Assembly: GCA_951213105.1 (NCBI GenBank)
Contig: OX578142.1
Location: 3,674,649-3,738,648, forward strand
DNA: 64,000 nucleotides
Direction of reading: 5' to 3'
From: Amaurobius ferox
Taxonomy: Eukaryota > Arthropoda > Arachnida > Araneae > Amaurobiidae
The translations under genes were made by a program, and so were the position numbers. Below, piece by piece: positions 11,201 through 22,681 of this stretch. The notes under the pieces were generated by a model. That model was not told the origin of the DNA. It saw only the letters and a list, made by a program, of their open reading frames with translations, and did no database searches. The first letter of the stretch is position 1; every line of letters starts with the position of its first letter.

Positions 11201-13762
11201 AAAATTTCTTTTAATATCTATTTCTTTTTGATATGAATCTATGCTTGGAGTATTTGTGTCAAAATCGAAGCATTACAAAAAATGTAAACAATTTGGATGC
11301 TTATATCGCCAAACCTAATAGATAAAAACGTACATAATTTTTCTTGTTTTGTTGAAAATAGGGTGCAGATTATGAATATATAAAAATAATTTTAAAATTT
11401 TGAACTTTGTTTTAACTTAAAAAATATATATGAAAGAGGTTTTTTTTTTCATTTTTCTTATTTTCACTTAAAGTATCTTCGGAATTATAACAGATATAAA
11501 AAAAGAATGACAAAAATATGCAATAGGAAAATTAGTTTCTAAATCTGTATTTAATCTTTAAAAATAGCTCTTACAGTTTAAGAGTAATTGCCTTGTCAGG
11601 TTGTAAAAAAATTGAAATTTTTCCTTTTGTCAAATTTGTATGGTCTCCAAAAATAAAAGACGAGCTATAAACAGTAAGCAAGAATTTTACTTTAACCTGG
11701 GTTTTCCAATGGGTCAGAAATGTGTAGTAAGGGAGAGGGGAGCCACTTGAACACCTTAAATATTCTCTTTAAAATAAACATTGTTGTTTAGATATAAATG
11801 ACAGCATATTACTATTCTTGTAAGGCAACAAAGTAGGCAAAGCTCTACCAGTTTTCCTGGATACTGTCATCTGACCAAGGCAGGGCCCCCACAAAGGGGG
11901 GTCAGTTGGGACCACGGTACTGGGGCCCGGCAACTCTTAGGGGCCCGTGAACATTGCAGAAGATAAAATATTTTATATAGAACAGTGTATGAATTTAAAA
12001 ATTTTTCCCTAAATTACTTGAAGATTGTCCGTTCCCCAAAATAGTCAAAACAAGCTGAAAGAAAATCTCCTTAGTTCAATAAAGTCGTCTGGATAAAGAT
12101 AGCTTCACAATGTCTTTGTGTTTAACGGCAGAATCTGTCATTATTTGTTGTCAAGAAAAGCGATGGCGACAAGGCAACAAAAAAACCGATCTCTACAAGG
12201 GAAACAGGGAACAATTTTCTAGAATTGCACTGCTAAAATGGATACGTTTATAACACTAGCGGGTAAGTTTCATTCATTCAAGTTTACAGCTCATATCAAT
12301 CACATCCAGCTGACTACTAAAACGATTCTTGTCTACAGATTTCTTTTGTGAAATTATAAGGATGGGAAGGGGCGATCCCTCCTCGTAAACCAATGAACGC
12401 GACGGGTGTCCATAGTGTCCCATGTCAGACTTGGTCCGACTGAATGCTGGGCAGTAGAAAGGGAAAATTCTAGTTTCTTTTTACAGCTTTGGCATGGCAC
12501 GAACCAAAGCAGATTACATTGCTCCTTCCTTGAAAGCATGAACTTGCTTCGCACACTGATTTCAGTGATGTAATAGTTTATATTACTTTAAAGAAAGTGC
12601 AAAAAGCAAGTTTTTTTTATCGGTGCTAGTGCATCTAAATTTTATAAAAAAATAAATAAATTATTCACTGAAACAGAGGCAGTATTGATACCAAAGTTAC
12701 CATCTCAGATTTAAGGTAGGTATGTTCAAAATAATTGTCTTACATTTTCCAAATATTATTTGTAGATATCTTAATCTTGAAACAACGTTAATCTTAGAAT
12801 AAATTAAATTTATTTTGTCACATTTCTGTACTGTTCTGTAAATTTATTTCTGTAAAATAACTATAGTTAAATAATGTACAAAACTTCAGGCAAAATATTG
12901 CATTATTAAAGGAATATGAATGCTTTAGTGTTTATAGTAATGCGTTTTTAAACTGTCGATTTTATGTTGAACTTGGTAATTAGTAGAGAAAAACCATTGA
13001 AAGAGAAAATTAACACATTCTCTACTATATATTACATTTTGCCAAGACGTATCCTGGGGAGGAAGGAGGAGATTTGGGGGTCGTCTGCCCCCTCTCCCGA
13101 AATCCAAATTAGAAAAGGATTTTTTTATTATATGGCATCTTTTGTACATACTCATTTGACATTTCATTTCATAAATATCAGAATTGATACATTTTGAAAG
13201 AAACATTTTATGAACATAATGAATGAGTTTAGAGCACATGGCAATATAATTTTGAATTAACTTCATGTTTCCATTCTCTTAATGTAATTATAAAAATGAA
13301 TTAGAATAAAATAATTAGTTATGAAACAAAAACGTTTTCGATGAACTTCATTTTATCAATGTTATATTGGCGGATTGTATAAATGTGGGAGTATCTAGGC
13401 AGTTTATGTATTCACCGTAGTTTATTCACTAAATTTCCTTGAAATTTGGTAGCTATGTTGGTTAGGCATTATTCTGGCGCTAATTTGATTTTTGGTGAAT
13501 ATCAAACAATAATAGTGGTACTTAAAAATCCGAAAAATGAGAAGTTTCTATTAAACTATGTACTCTGTGAAGTAGTTGTAGTGCTACAAAATAAAATAAA
13601 ATGTTACTGCTCCCGCTATGCTGGTATAAACTGTTTTCAACACCATCATATTTTCAATTGTGGCACGATACTTGGCGAATTGGTATTTGAATAGAGCTAG
13701 TTTACTATATAAAAGATGAAATTCAATGATAAACTGCAAAATTAATGTAATTTAGAAATTAT

Positions 13763-14112
13763 AATTTTGTAATAATATAATGCATTAAATCAACAAGAAA
13801 GATCAGTCCCGCATAAAGCATTGATTGTAAAACACTTTCCAACTGCAATGCAATTTTATTTAAACATCTCCAAAATGCGATACATTCAGCGGTAATATTT
13901 TTAAAATTATTATAATACTACATTAATTTATTATATTTGAAAACTTAAAACTTCATCGAAAAAAATGAACTTTATTAAAATGACGTCATTGAAATATAAA
14001 TCGCCTGGTTTTCAGTTTGATAAAGTCATTTTTACGGCAGTTACCGTTCGAACGGACAGACAGACAGAATGAACAAAGTCGTAAACTATGTTGTAAAGTG
14101 TTAAAAATGATA
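13763..14112 (+). repeat. Repeat family R3, copy c
   Basis: The least interrupted R3 copy. It preserves the target ACACTTTCCAACTGCAATGC in unsplit form, which is the reference for the double insertion at 7441-7800. It ends in AACTATGTTGTAAAGTGTTA. Confidence 0.75.
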
Positions 14113-14499
14113 GTTTTCAAAAATGTGCCGATTAAAATCTCTTAGGATAATTTTAGTAGAGCATTTGGAAGATACAGACTTTTACTGATAATTGTTACAA
14201 AACGGTTTTTGTCAAAAGCAGATAACTTTCCGTCTTGGGATTTTTCAGTGAGTCAAAACGATTGATGCACCAAAATAGCATGTATCTGAACATGTGCTAT
14301 TTCCATCTAAAATGTTACGAAACAAATGAAAGTTGATTTTCTGATAAAATCCTGAGATATTTTGGACATATTTTATTTTATTTGTATGCTGCACATGCAT
14401 GTTGATTGGGGATAATTCGACTATCACACCGATAACTTTTTTTGTGTATGGTTGTTCGCCACAGAAATGTTGCAATGCCATTGTTTTTACAAAATTTTT

Positions 14500-15560
14500 T
14501 TGAAGTATCAATTTCTCAGGATTTATTATAGATGATGCTTAGATACGACCTGATATGAATCGAGCATTAAATTCTGGAGGAGGTAGGGAGGTTCACTAAA
14601 GATTTCCATATCTGGTTCTTTTTACATTTCTAGTTCACAGTTTTCTCTTTTCCTTGAAGCATCCATTTTCTAAGATTGGCTGTAAATAGAGCTTTGGTGA
14701 TGGAAAGTAGAGGGATTGAGAAAGAATTTTTAATTCGGATTTTTTTCCTACTTTCGGTTCAAAAAATTTCCCTTGTTTCTTGGAATTGGCTACAGATTTT
14801 CAAAAATTTCCAATCTATTTCCTGGAATTGGCTGCCGATAAAGCTTAGCCAATGATTGATGCAGTCACATTTGCAGGATGATGCGGTCACATTTAGAAGA
14901 AATCACTAAGAATTTCAACTTCCGATTGTGGAAATGTCACTTTCATTTAAAAAATTTACATTTTCCTTGCAACATCTTTTTTTTTTTTTTTTTGGATGAG
15001 CTTAGATGATGACTGATATGGATTTAGCATCAAATTCCAAAGGAAGTAGGTAACCTCCTCTGGAATTTAGTTTTCTAAGGATTTCTACTTGCGGTTTTGC
15101 ATCTTATGGTTCAAAATATTTCCTTGAAATGTATATTTCGATTGACTATTGACTATAGATAGAACTTAGGTGATGACTGATATGAATTTAACATCGAATT
15201 TCAGGGACGATGGGGATTTACTAAGGAATTCTTCTTCCAGTTCTTTTTCCAATTCTGGATAAAAAAAAATTATTTTCCTTCAAACATTTATTTCTCAGAA
15301 TCGGTTATGGATAGAACTTATGATGACTGATATATTATAGATTCAGTATCAAATATTTTAGAGGTTAAAAAATTCATTAAGGACTTCTAGATCTAGTTCT
15401 ATAGATGTCTCTTTCGATTAAAAAATTACAGTTCTTTACAATAATTATTTTTCAGGGTTGGCTATAGGAATGGCTTATATAATGACTGATTCAACATCGA
15501 AATTTGGAGGTGGTCACTAATGATTTACACTTCGAATTCTGGAAATGTCACTTCCAAATG
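14500..15560 (+). repeat. Degenerate tandem repeat, period about 160 bp
   Basis: About six diverged units, each with a GATGACTGATATG-like core (near 14542, 14850, 15007, 15173, 15322 and 15481), followed by an ATCAAATT...GG block and then GTTCAAAAAATTTCC-like sequence. Intervals between the last four cores are 166, 149 and 159 bp. No coding frame persists between units. Confidence 0.7.
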
Positions 15561-15676
15561 TTCCAAACAAGTGAATGTACGAAATACGCGAGCAAAAAAG
15601 TATAAAAATAGTTCTTCTAAAATGAAATGTACACACCACTTGCCATCATATGAAATATCCTTCACAAATTTCTTAT

Positions 15677-16621
15677 TACTTTCCTTATATACAATAATGT
15701 ATAAGGAACGTATTGTGACGGGGTCGAAAATTCGAATTCGAGTTTTGAGACGGGAGAGCACGTTTCAAGCATCCCTGATCACGAATCGAACATTTTTTAA
15801 GTGATGTCTGTGTGTGTGTGAAAGTATGTGTGTGTGTGTCAGTGAGTTTGTGGAGACGATAACTGACGAACGAATAGACCGATTCGAACAAAATTTGGTA
15901 CACAAATTACAATCCGTAAACACTGGAAGCCTATTGTTTTTATACGCAATCGAATGTTCAGAAACCCCCCCCCCTAAATTTTCGAGTGAAATTTTGAAAA
16001 AATCGTCAAAAAATCAAAACCTCCAATAAAGTTACGCAAATCGACATTTCTTATGTAATTTTTCATTAGAAAACGATTGACATAAATTTTAGAACGCTAA
16101 CATGAACCATTCTCGAGATATTGCACATTTTTCAAAAAAATTACCAAAAAGTCATATAAAATAAAAAAAAATATTTCTTTTTGAGAAACATGTTTACTTT
16201 TCATTTGTAATACCATGCGATAAATTCGGTGACATCATTCTCGTGGATCTCGCTCGTTCCATTCATGAAAAAAGATACTTTGAGTAATAATTTTGTATTT
16301 GAACGCCAATAGTCATTTATCTACTGTAAGAATAACTTATTTCTCCGTCCATAACGCTTGGCGAGATTTTGGCGACGAATTTGGTGAAATGTCGCCAACT
16401 TGACGACGTTTTTAAATGTTGCTAAATTAACGAAAAACTCGCCAAATGGATAAAAGTGACGCTAAATCAATGAAAGTGACGACTCATTGACGAAAATTCA
16501 ATATCTTGGAAAGAATATAAATATGTACTATAAAGATAATCTATTTTTTTTTTACTGTAAAAGTAGTACATTGATTGCATTATATAAGGAAAGTCATGTG
16601 CTGCCCACAGCAGATTTTTTT
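15677..16621 (+). repeat. Repeat family R1, copy b
   Basis: Near end-to-end match to 5435-6348, including the palindrome-like start, the GT tract, GACAACTGACGA-type block and the GCCCACAGCAGA end. Lies inside hAT element 1. The overlapping short frames on both strands are not shared with copy a and are not genes. Confidence 0.85.
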
Positions 16622-17401
16622 TCATTGTTATTAAACCTTGTACTTGATATATTTTATGGAATTCTACGCTACTCCTAAATAATACAGAAAAAAGGGGTAC
16701 CCTCCCCCTTTATTTTTTTATCTAGGGCCCGCGGCTTGACTTGGTCCCCGGGCCCAAAACTGGATGTGGGGGGGCCTGGACCAAGGTATGCATTATTTTC
16801 AGTCTTGGATCTAAACTGTCAAAATAAAGTTGTAAGCTTAAGGTTGAGAGTATTTTAGCTGTATAATTTTAACTGATTGTTTAATATTTAACTGAAGATT
16901 AGCATTTTAGATTACAAGCTTTGTTTTATTCAAATATGTAAGCTTAACTTAGCTGTTAATAGTGCTAAACTTCATATTATGGGGCACCTTTGAACAGAAG
17001 GTTGGGGCATTGGGCATGGTTGAACAATCATGGTTGAACTACATAATAAAGAGTTATGGAAGTGTCCAAATATAATTATTTTTGAAATACTGTAAAAATT
17101 AAAGATGCAGATTACTTATAAATCATTTTACTATCAAAGTTTCATTGATATATGAACAATGTGCTTAATTGCTATATAATTATTATCTTGCATGTTATCA
17201 TTTACTTTTAAAGTTAAAAGTTCTCTTCACAATATATGACAATGTCTGTAGTGTAAGAATTTATTTAAATTACAGTTAAAATTATACAGCTAAATAAACT
17301 ATACTTAGTTTTGATTGTGGTTTACAAAAAAACCCTTTAACAGTATGGTTTGAATTTATGTAAAAAAAAAAAAGAAAAAACCCTGAAATTTTTTATTTTA
17401 G

Positions 17402-17631
17402 AAGATTTGAACATTAATGATTTTATTTTAGTTCAATTTCATACAAAAATAACTATTGTTCACTATGTTAGTCAGATTGAATTGCAATTACAGGATAAAA
17501 CAGAATGTAAGGATAGATTCCTTCATATGAAAGAAAATGATTATAACTTTTATTTCCTAGAGATATCAGATATCAGTTTGGTGGATTTCGAGGATATTGT
17601 AAAAAAGTTATCCCAACCAAAAATAGCCTGA
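17402..17631 (+). pseudogene. C-terminal fragment of a transposon protein
   Basis: Open frame to TGA at 17631. TTTTTTATTTTAG at 17389-17401 could be a splice acceptor, which would make this a last coding exon. The peptide contains NDFILVQF, HYVSQIE, FYFLEISDISLVDFEDIV and ends KKLSQPK. From memory this resembles the C-terminal tail of insect pogo/Tigger-related transposon proteins, which have a Y-V-G-Q...V-S-F-L...D-I-V-K-L-P-P-P layout. It sits within the TA-flanked element. No upstream catalytic domain is found, so it is a remnant. The family assignment is tentative. Confidence 0.45.
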
Positions 17632-18044
17632 GGATTCTTACATGCTGTTTCTATAATGTTGTTTGATGCTCATTTTTATGATATAAATATTTGGTTAAAT
17701 AACATATGTAATCATTTCAATTATATATAATTGTTTCATTTTATTCTGATTATGATGCATTTTGTTTGAAAAGATATGCAGTCTTCAGTAAAAACTCTTA
17801 ATAACTTCATGTTTCTTTAATTGTTCAAAGGTACCCCTACATTTGGCAGGTTTGAACAGAAAAATTTTAAATTTTTGCAAATCTTATAATACATGTATTT
17901 TTAAGAAATTTTCACTTTTAGGCATATATGACTAAGAAATGTACATTGTTTTCTTAGTGTGATATTCAAAAATACAATATCTAAACTTGAAGTCTGAAAT
18001 AAAATTATTTTCCAATAAATCGTTCAAATGTGCCCCCTCTCCTC

Positions 18045-18684
18045 TACTTGAAATATCACACTAGTTGCAGCTCAATCTGTTTACTTATTCCTTGTTGAAA
18101 TATTGATGCATAAGCACAAAATATTTTATTTTGTTTATAAAAATTAGGAAGTTAAGTGGACTTGGGGATTCTAAAGATGGTTAGTGATTCATGAGGTTTG
18201 AACAGAAGATATATAGTATATAACAGAAGATATATGTAAAAGATATATAGTATAATTTATATACCGAAAAGCAAGATAGTAAAATAATTTGATATTTTGG
18301 CGTGAAGTCTATGGTTGAAGTATCCAGATAAAATTGGGGCGTAAACAAAAAGTGCTAGCTAGCTATAAACTTTTAACAAGTAATGTGCAGTACTTTGAAA
18401 GCCTATAAACAAAATTAGTCTGAAAAAATCAAATAATTTTATTGAACTTTATTGAAGTTTTATTTTAGAAAATGTTATTCATGCTAACTATTTCAGCTCC
18501 ATCAGACTGTGATTTTTTTATTTAAATTAGAAATTTTTTTAAATCATCTGCTGTATAAACACATTTAATTTAATTGTGTTGCTGAGCAATATCATTTTCT
18601 TAAAATATATTACCTCATAATGGTATCTATGGAAGACTGTTTTTTATTAATATCTCAACAGCCTCTGGTCCCAGAAAATTGAAA
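18045..18684. other. AT-rich stretch, nothing recognised
   Basis: Sequence outside the TA-flanked element. No reading frame or repeat match was seen. Confidence 0.35.
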
Positions 18685-19240
18685 TATGGATTACATTGTA
18701 AGTGGGGCTATCCCAAAGCTATCCACAAAATCTCAAATTTGGTACAGCCATTCTACTGTGATGATGAAACAAACACACACACAGATTTTTAATTCTATTT
18801 ATATGGATTAACAGGTCACCCATTCTTCATGCAGAATATGTAAAAAACATAAAATTCAATTTGCAGTGAACTTTTAATGTTTGGAACCATTCTTTTTAAA
18901 TGTTTGAATAATTCTAACAAAAATGGAAAGGTGACATAAACAAACAGAAGTGCAACTTACAATTTTATTTATATAGATAATAGCAGATATACCCAATGTT
19001 ACTTATGATTTCAAATATGCACAAATATCCATAGTATTCTAAATGACTTTAGTATTCAAAACATTCTATTAAAATATAATTTATTTAACTGTCTTAAAAA
19101 TAAGTATAAGAATTTCTGTTCTCACTATACAAAATTATCTTCACAGGCAAATTTGAAGATTATTCAAAACATTCTATTAAAATATTTAATTTAATTCTCC
19201 TGAAAAGAAGTATAAAAATGTTTTCTATCGCATTGATAAA
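18685..19240 (+). repeat. Repeat family R2, copy d (rearranged)
   Basis: Contains AAGTGGGGCTATCCCAAAGC, then a CA-rich tract, then ACAAAATTATCTTCACAGGC. An internal ATTCAAAACATTCTATTAAA block occurs twice (about 19055 and 19165), so the copy has a local duplication. Confidence 0.6.
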
Positions 19241-19959
19241 TAAGAAACCCTAAATATATTAGTGCAAATTTCATTTATTTTATTTTTTATATTTACTTTA
19301 ACATTAATATTACCATTATAAATAAATATTCTTAAATTGCAAATTATAATAAGGAATTAAAAGAGTATCATAAATGCAAATAGACTCGAATTTATATGAC
19401 ATTTACTTTATGCAAATTAAAAATTATTGTTTATGAAGGCACAAAAAAGATGATATCATATGGGTCCCCCTAACATGTAAATCTGCTCCTGCAATTAAAT
19501 TATTTCCGGTAAGCAACTATTTTGATAAAAGCAAGGAAGTGCTCATCTGATTATCCATCATTACTCGCGAACAATGTTTTCCCAGTTATCGCTGCTTATC
19601 AGCACAGTGCCGAGATAAGAGAATGAAGTTTCGTACAGGACAGAGCACCAGGCGCGGAGCGCCTTTAATCTCCAATCTCAATGTATGGTTCGTATCATCA
19701 TGCTGTGACATTATTTCATTGACCCATGATATGGAGGTTCGAATTTTTTTTATTTACTATTTTATTTTTGACTTGGCTCCTAGTGTGGCAGTTTATTGCA
19801 CATTTGGGTTTAGTCAGTTTGGAGGGTTGATGTAGATCTGAGGGTTACCTAGCAATTTGGCAGTTTAAGGATTAAGAATATTTTTTTTAAATTTGAAAAA
19901 TATTCATCGCGGTTTTTAATTAATTTCAGTTGCTAGTGAAGGGGTTTACCTAAATCCGG

Positions 19960-22642
19960 TTATTCAAGGTTAAGTACTGCACGGGATCTCTTACGGGATT
20001 TGGCCTTGCGATGATCAATAGTCAGATAGACTGAATAGAAGTTCATTTGGAACTGAAAGCAGGTTGTCGCAGAATTTTAGCGCTAGCTTTTTAATTTGGG
20101 CTCTCACGGTTTTTATTTTAAAGTCTTTTCTAATCACCGAATTCCTTAAATATCTAGGGGTTTTCCTGATACACCTTAGGATTTTATTTTGTCTTGTTTC
20201 TAAGAAGTCTATGGTAGTTTTACAGTCATATCCCCATACGGGTGCTGCATACAGCATTCCCGGGCAGATGACCGATTTGTATATTAGAAGTTTGTTTTGA
20301 TAATTAAGATTTCTGTTTCCTATCATAGGGTATAAAGCTCCTGTGGCATTATACGCTTTTTTGATTATGTTTGTTACGTGCAATTTCCAAGTTAGGTGGG
20401 AGTCTATCGTTACACCTAGGTATTTAGTACATTTTTCCGCGAGTAGTGCTTGGTTATGTATATACAGAGGCGGCGGGGTTTTACGCTTCCTAGAGAAGTA
20501 AATTCAATGACATTTATTAGGGTTTAATTTTATTCGCCATTTTTCCAGCAATGTTTGAAGTATGTCTAAGTGTTGTTGTAACTGTCTGTGCATTACTGTG
20601 AGATAAGTGTGTTTAGCAAGTATCGCACTGTCGTCTGCATAGAGTGCCAGCTCGGTGTTTGGAGTCCTGGGGATGTCATTCAGGTATATGTTAAAAAATG
20701 TCGGGCCCAGGATGGATCCTTGCGGTACACTACTTTTTATGAACTTGGGTGTAGATAAGCTATCTTTAACTCTGACTTGAAAGTGTCTGTTATTTAAGTA
20801 TGAAATTAAAAGTTTGACTAATGCGTCAGGGACTTTTAGAGTGATCAATTTGTATGCTAAACCACAGTGCCACACTTTATCAAAGGCTTTTTGTATATCC
20901 AGGAAAATTGTAGCTGTGGGTGTCTTGGTATTTAGTCCAGAAGATATGTACTGTACCACTCTCAGCAGTTGATGAATGGTGGAGTGTTTTGGCCGAAACC
21001 CAAACTGCTTCGGAATGATAATGTCATTCTCACTAAGGTGCGTGTTCAGTCTCTTAAGAATTATTTTCTCAGTAATTTTACTAAGTGTTGGTAGCAGGCT
21101 AATTGGTCTGTAGTTGGCTGGAATTGTGGCATCCTCTCCTGCCTTATAGATCGGTATAATTATCGCGTCCTTCCATTCTTTAGGGAAATTGTTTAATTTT
21201 AGCATTTTATTTATTAAAATGGTCATGAAAAAAATTATATTTAAGGGTAAGTTTTTGAACGCTACGTTCCTGATTTTGTCATGTCCTGGGCTCTTACGGT
21301 TCTTTAAGTTTTTGATAATTTCGACTATCTCTCGCGGTGTGGCTGGGTTAAACTCAGCCGTAACTGGGGAGTTTCTAATGTTATTTAGTGTTTGCCTGAC
21401 AGTTTTTAAGGTGTCCTGACACATTAAATAGTGATTTGGCTCGAATTGCTTTTCGTAATGCTTTGCGAGCGCCTCGGCTTTTTCTTCATCTGAGTACGCG
21501 GTATTATTGCCATCTAATAATGGCGGGAGTTTATTTTGCGGTTTCCCAAGTCTTTTGGTGAATTCCCAGAGCGACACGTCTTCTGGGTTAAGCGATTCGA
21601 TTAACTCTTTATACTGTTGCTGCTTTTCCGCGACGATTTTTTCCCTGACTGTTTTACCCGTGAGTCTGTTAAGCTCCCTTTTAAGGGTAGGGTCTCTATT
21701 AGCCTGCCATGTCTTTCTAATTCTGTTCCTCTGTCTTACTAACTGTCTGACATGGTGGGAAAGTGTGGGTGTTTTTGGTGACTCACGATGTGTTGTAGCA
21801 GAGGCAATTGCTCTCTTGATTTCTGTTGTGAGTGTATGCGTGGCAGAGTCAATATCCGCGGTTCTCATTATGTCAGGTACTGCTAAGTGCAGTTCGAATA
21901 GTGCTCTTTTGAATACGTTCCAGTTCACCCTCTCTTGTCCCAGAGAGGCTGGAAGAGGTGTGTTCAGATCAAATGTCACTAGTACCGGTAGATGATCCGA
22001 GTCGAATTCATCTAGGGTATAAATAGTGTGAGCGTAGTCTATGTTTCTTGTAAGGACAAAATCTATGAAAGAACCATTGCCGCGTGTAAAGCAGGTTGGA
22101 GTCGATGGTGCAATAATGTTGGTGTTTGTTGTGCTCAGCAGTCTGTTTATGTGTGTACCGCGTGTGTTGGCTCTTCTACAGACCCACCTGCGGTGGTGCG
22201 AGTTGAAGTCATCCGCAAGTATGGTGTTCAGGTATCGCGAGAAAAGCAGTTCCAGTTGCGCAGCTACATTTATTCCACTCGTATGTTTGACATATATCGA
22301 AGTTAGGATGAAAGGGTTTATATTATTTATTTTTATTTTTATACTAGTATTTTCTACACCTTGAAGATTTATGTTATTTACTTCCTTGTGGGGAATATTT
22401 CTTTTAATGTATATTGCTGTTCCTTCATGGGGCCGTCTAGCAGTTGTAGTTGGGCTAAAATTATGATAACTATTATAGTTGGCTATATTTAGTTTTTTAT
22501 TTTTTCTAACTTTAGTTTCCTGATTTAACAAGGCATCTACGTCATTTTCGCTTACATAGTTCCTAAGTTCATTTATTCTTGGAGATATGCCGTTCGCATT
22601 CCAAAATATTATTTTAAAGGATTCTTTTTGGGACCTATCCAT
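19960..22642 (-). pseudogene. Jockey ORF2 (endonuclease-RT), two lesions
   Basis: Same protein as 42-2729, from ATG at 22642. The endonuclease (FWNANGI, NQETKV, SDHLPV) and RT (YADDSAI) regions are readable. Lesion 1 is a nonsense change: in NPNKCHW the Trp codon TGG has become TGA at 20504-20506, and the frame then continues unchanged. Lesion 2 is a one-base insertion near 20015 (GACTATT for GACTAT), which puts a stop about 20 residues before the normal end. The endonuclease motif AGDFNAHH of copy 1 reads ADDFNSHH here. The low lesion count and near-intact TSD indicate a fairly recent insertion. Confidence 0.93.
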
Positions 22643-22681
22643 GACGGGTTTGATTCTTACTGTTATTTTTAAAATCCGCAA

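Larger units (their letters stand above)
11881..16778. mobile_element. hAT element 1 (8-bp TSD GACCAAGG)
   Basis: Starts CAGGGCCCCCACAAAG and ends GGATGTGGGGGGGCCTG. The 8-bp target duplication GACCAAGG is exact (11873-11880, 16779-16786), diagnostic of the hAT superfamily with its CAGGG ends. A possible first coding exon (ATG at 12238, donor GG|GTAAGT at 12262/12263) lies just inside the left end, but no transposase catalytic core is recognisable. The interior is filled by R3 (13763-14112), a ~160-bp tandem repeat (14500-15560) and R1 (15677-16621). The 4.9-kb length is therefore mostly later insertions. Confidence 0.85.
11730..18044. mobile_element. TA-flanked (pogo/mariner-like) DNA element, host of a hAT insertion
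   Basis: Imperfect terminal inverted repeats: AGGGAGAGGGGAGCCACTTG then AAC on the left, and the reverse complement of GTTCAAATGTGCCCCCTCTC then CTC on the right. Both are bordered by TA (11728-11729 and 18045-18046), the duplication typical of the Tc1/mariner/pogo group. Removing the nested hAT leaves about 1.4 kb, too short for a full transposase. A C-terminal coding fragment survives at 17402-17631. The TIRs are short and imperfect, so the class assignment is moderate. Confidence 0.6.

Noticed and set aside
12354..12554. Antisense frame of 66 codons in hAT 1 considered as transposase
   Set aside because: No hAT motif on either strand; sequence resembles inserted unrelated DNA.
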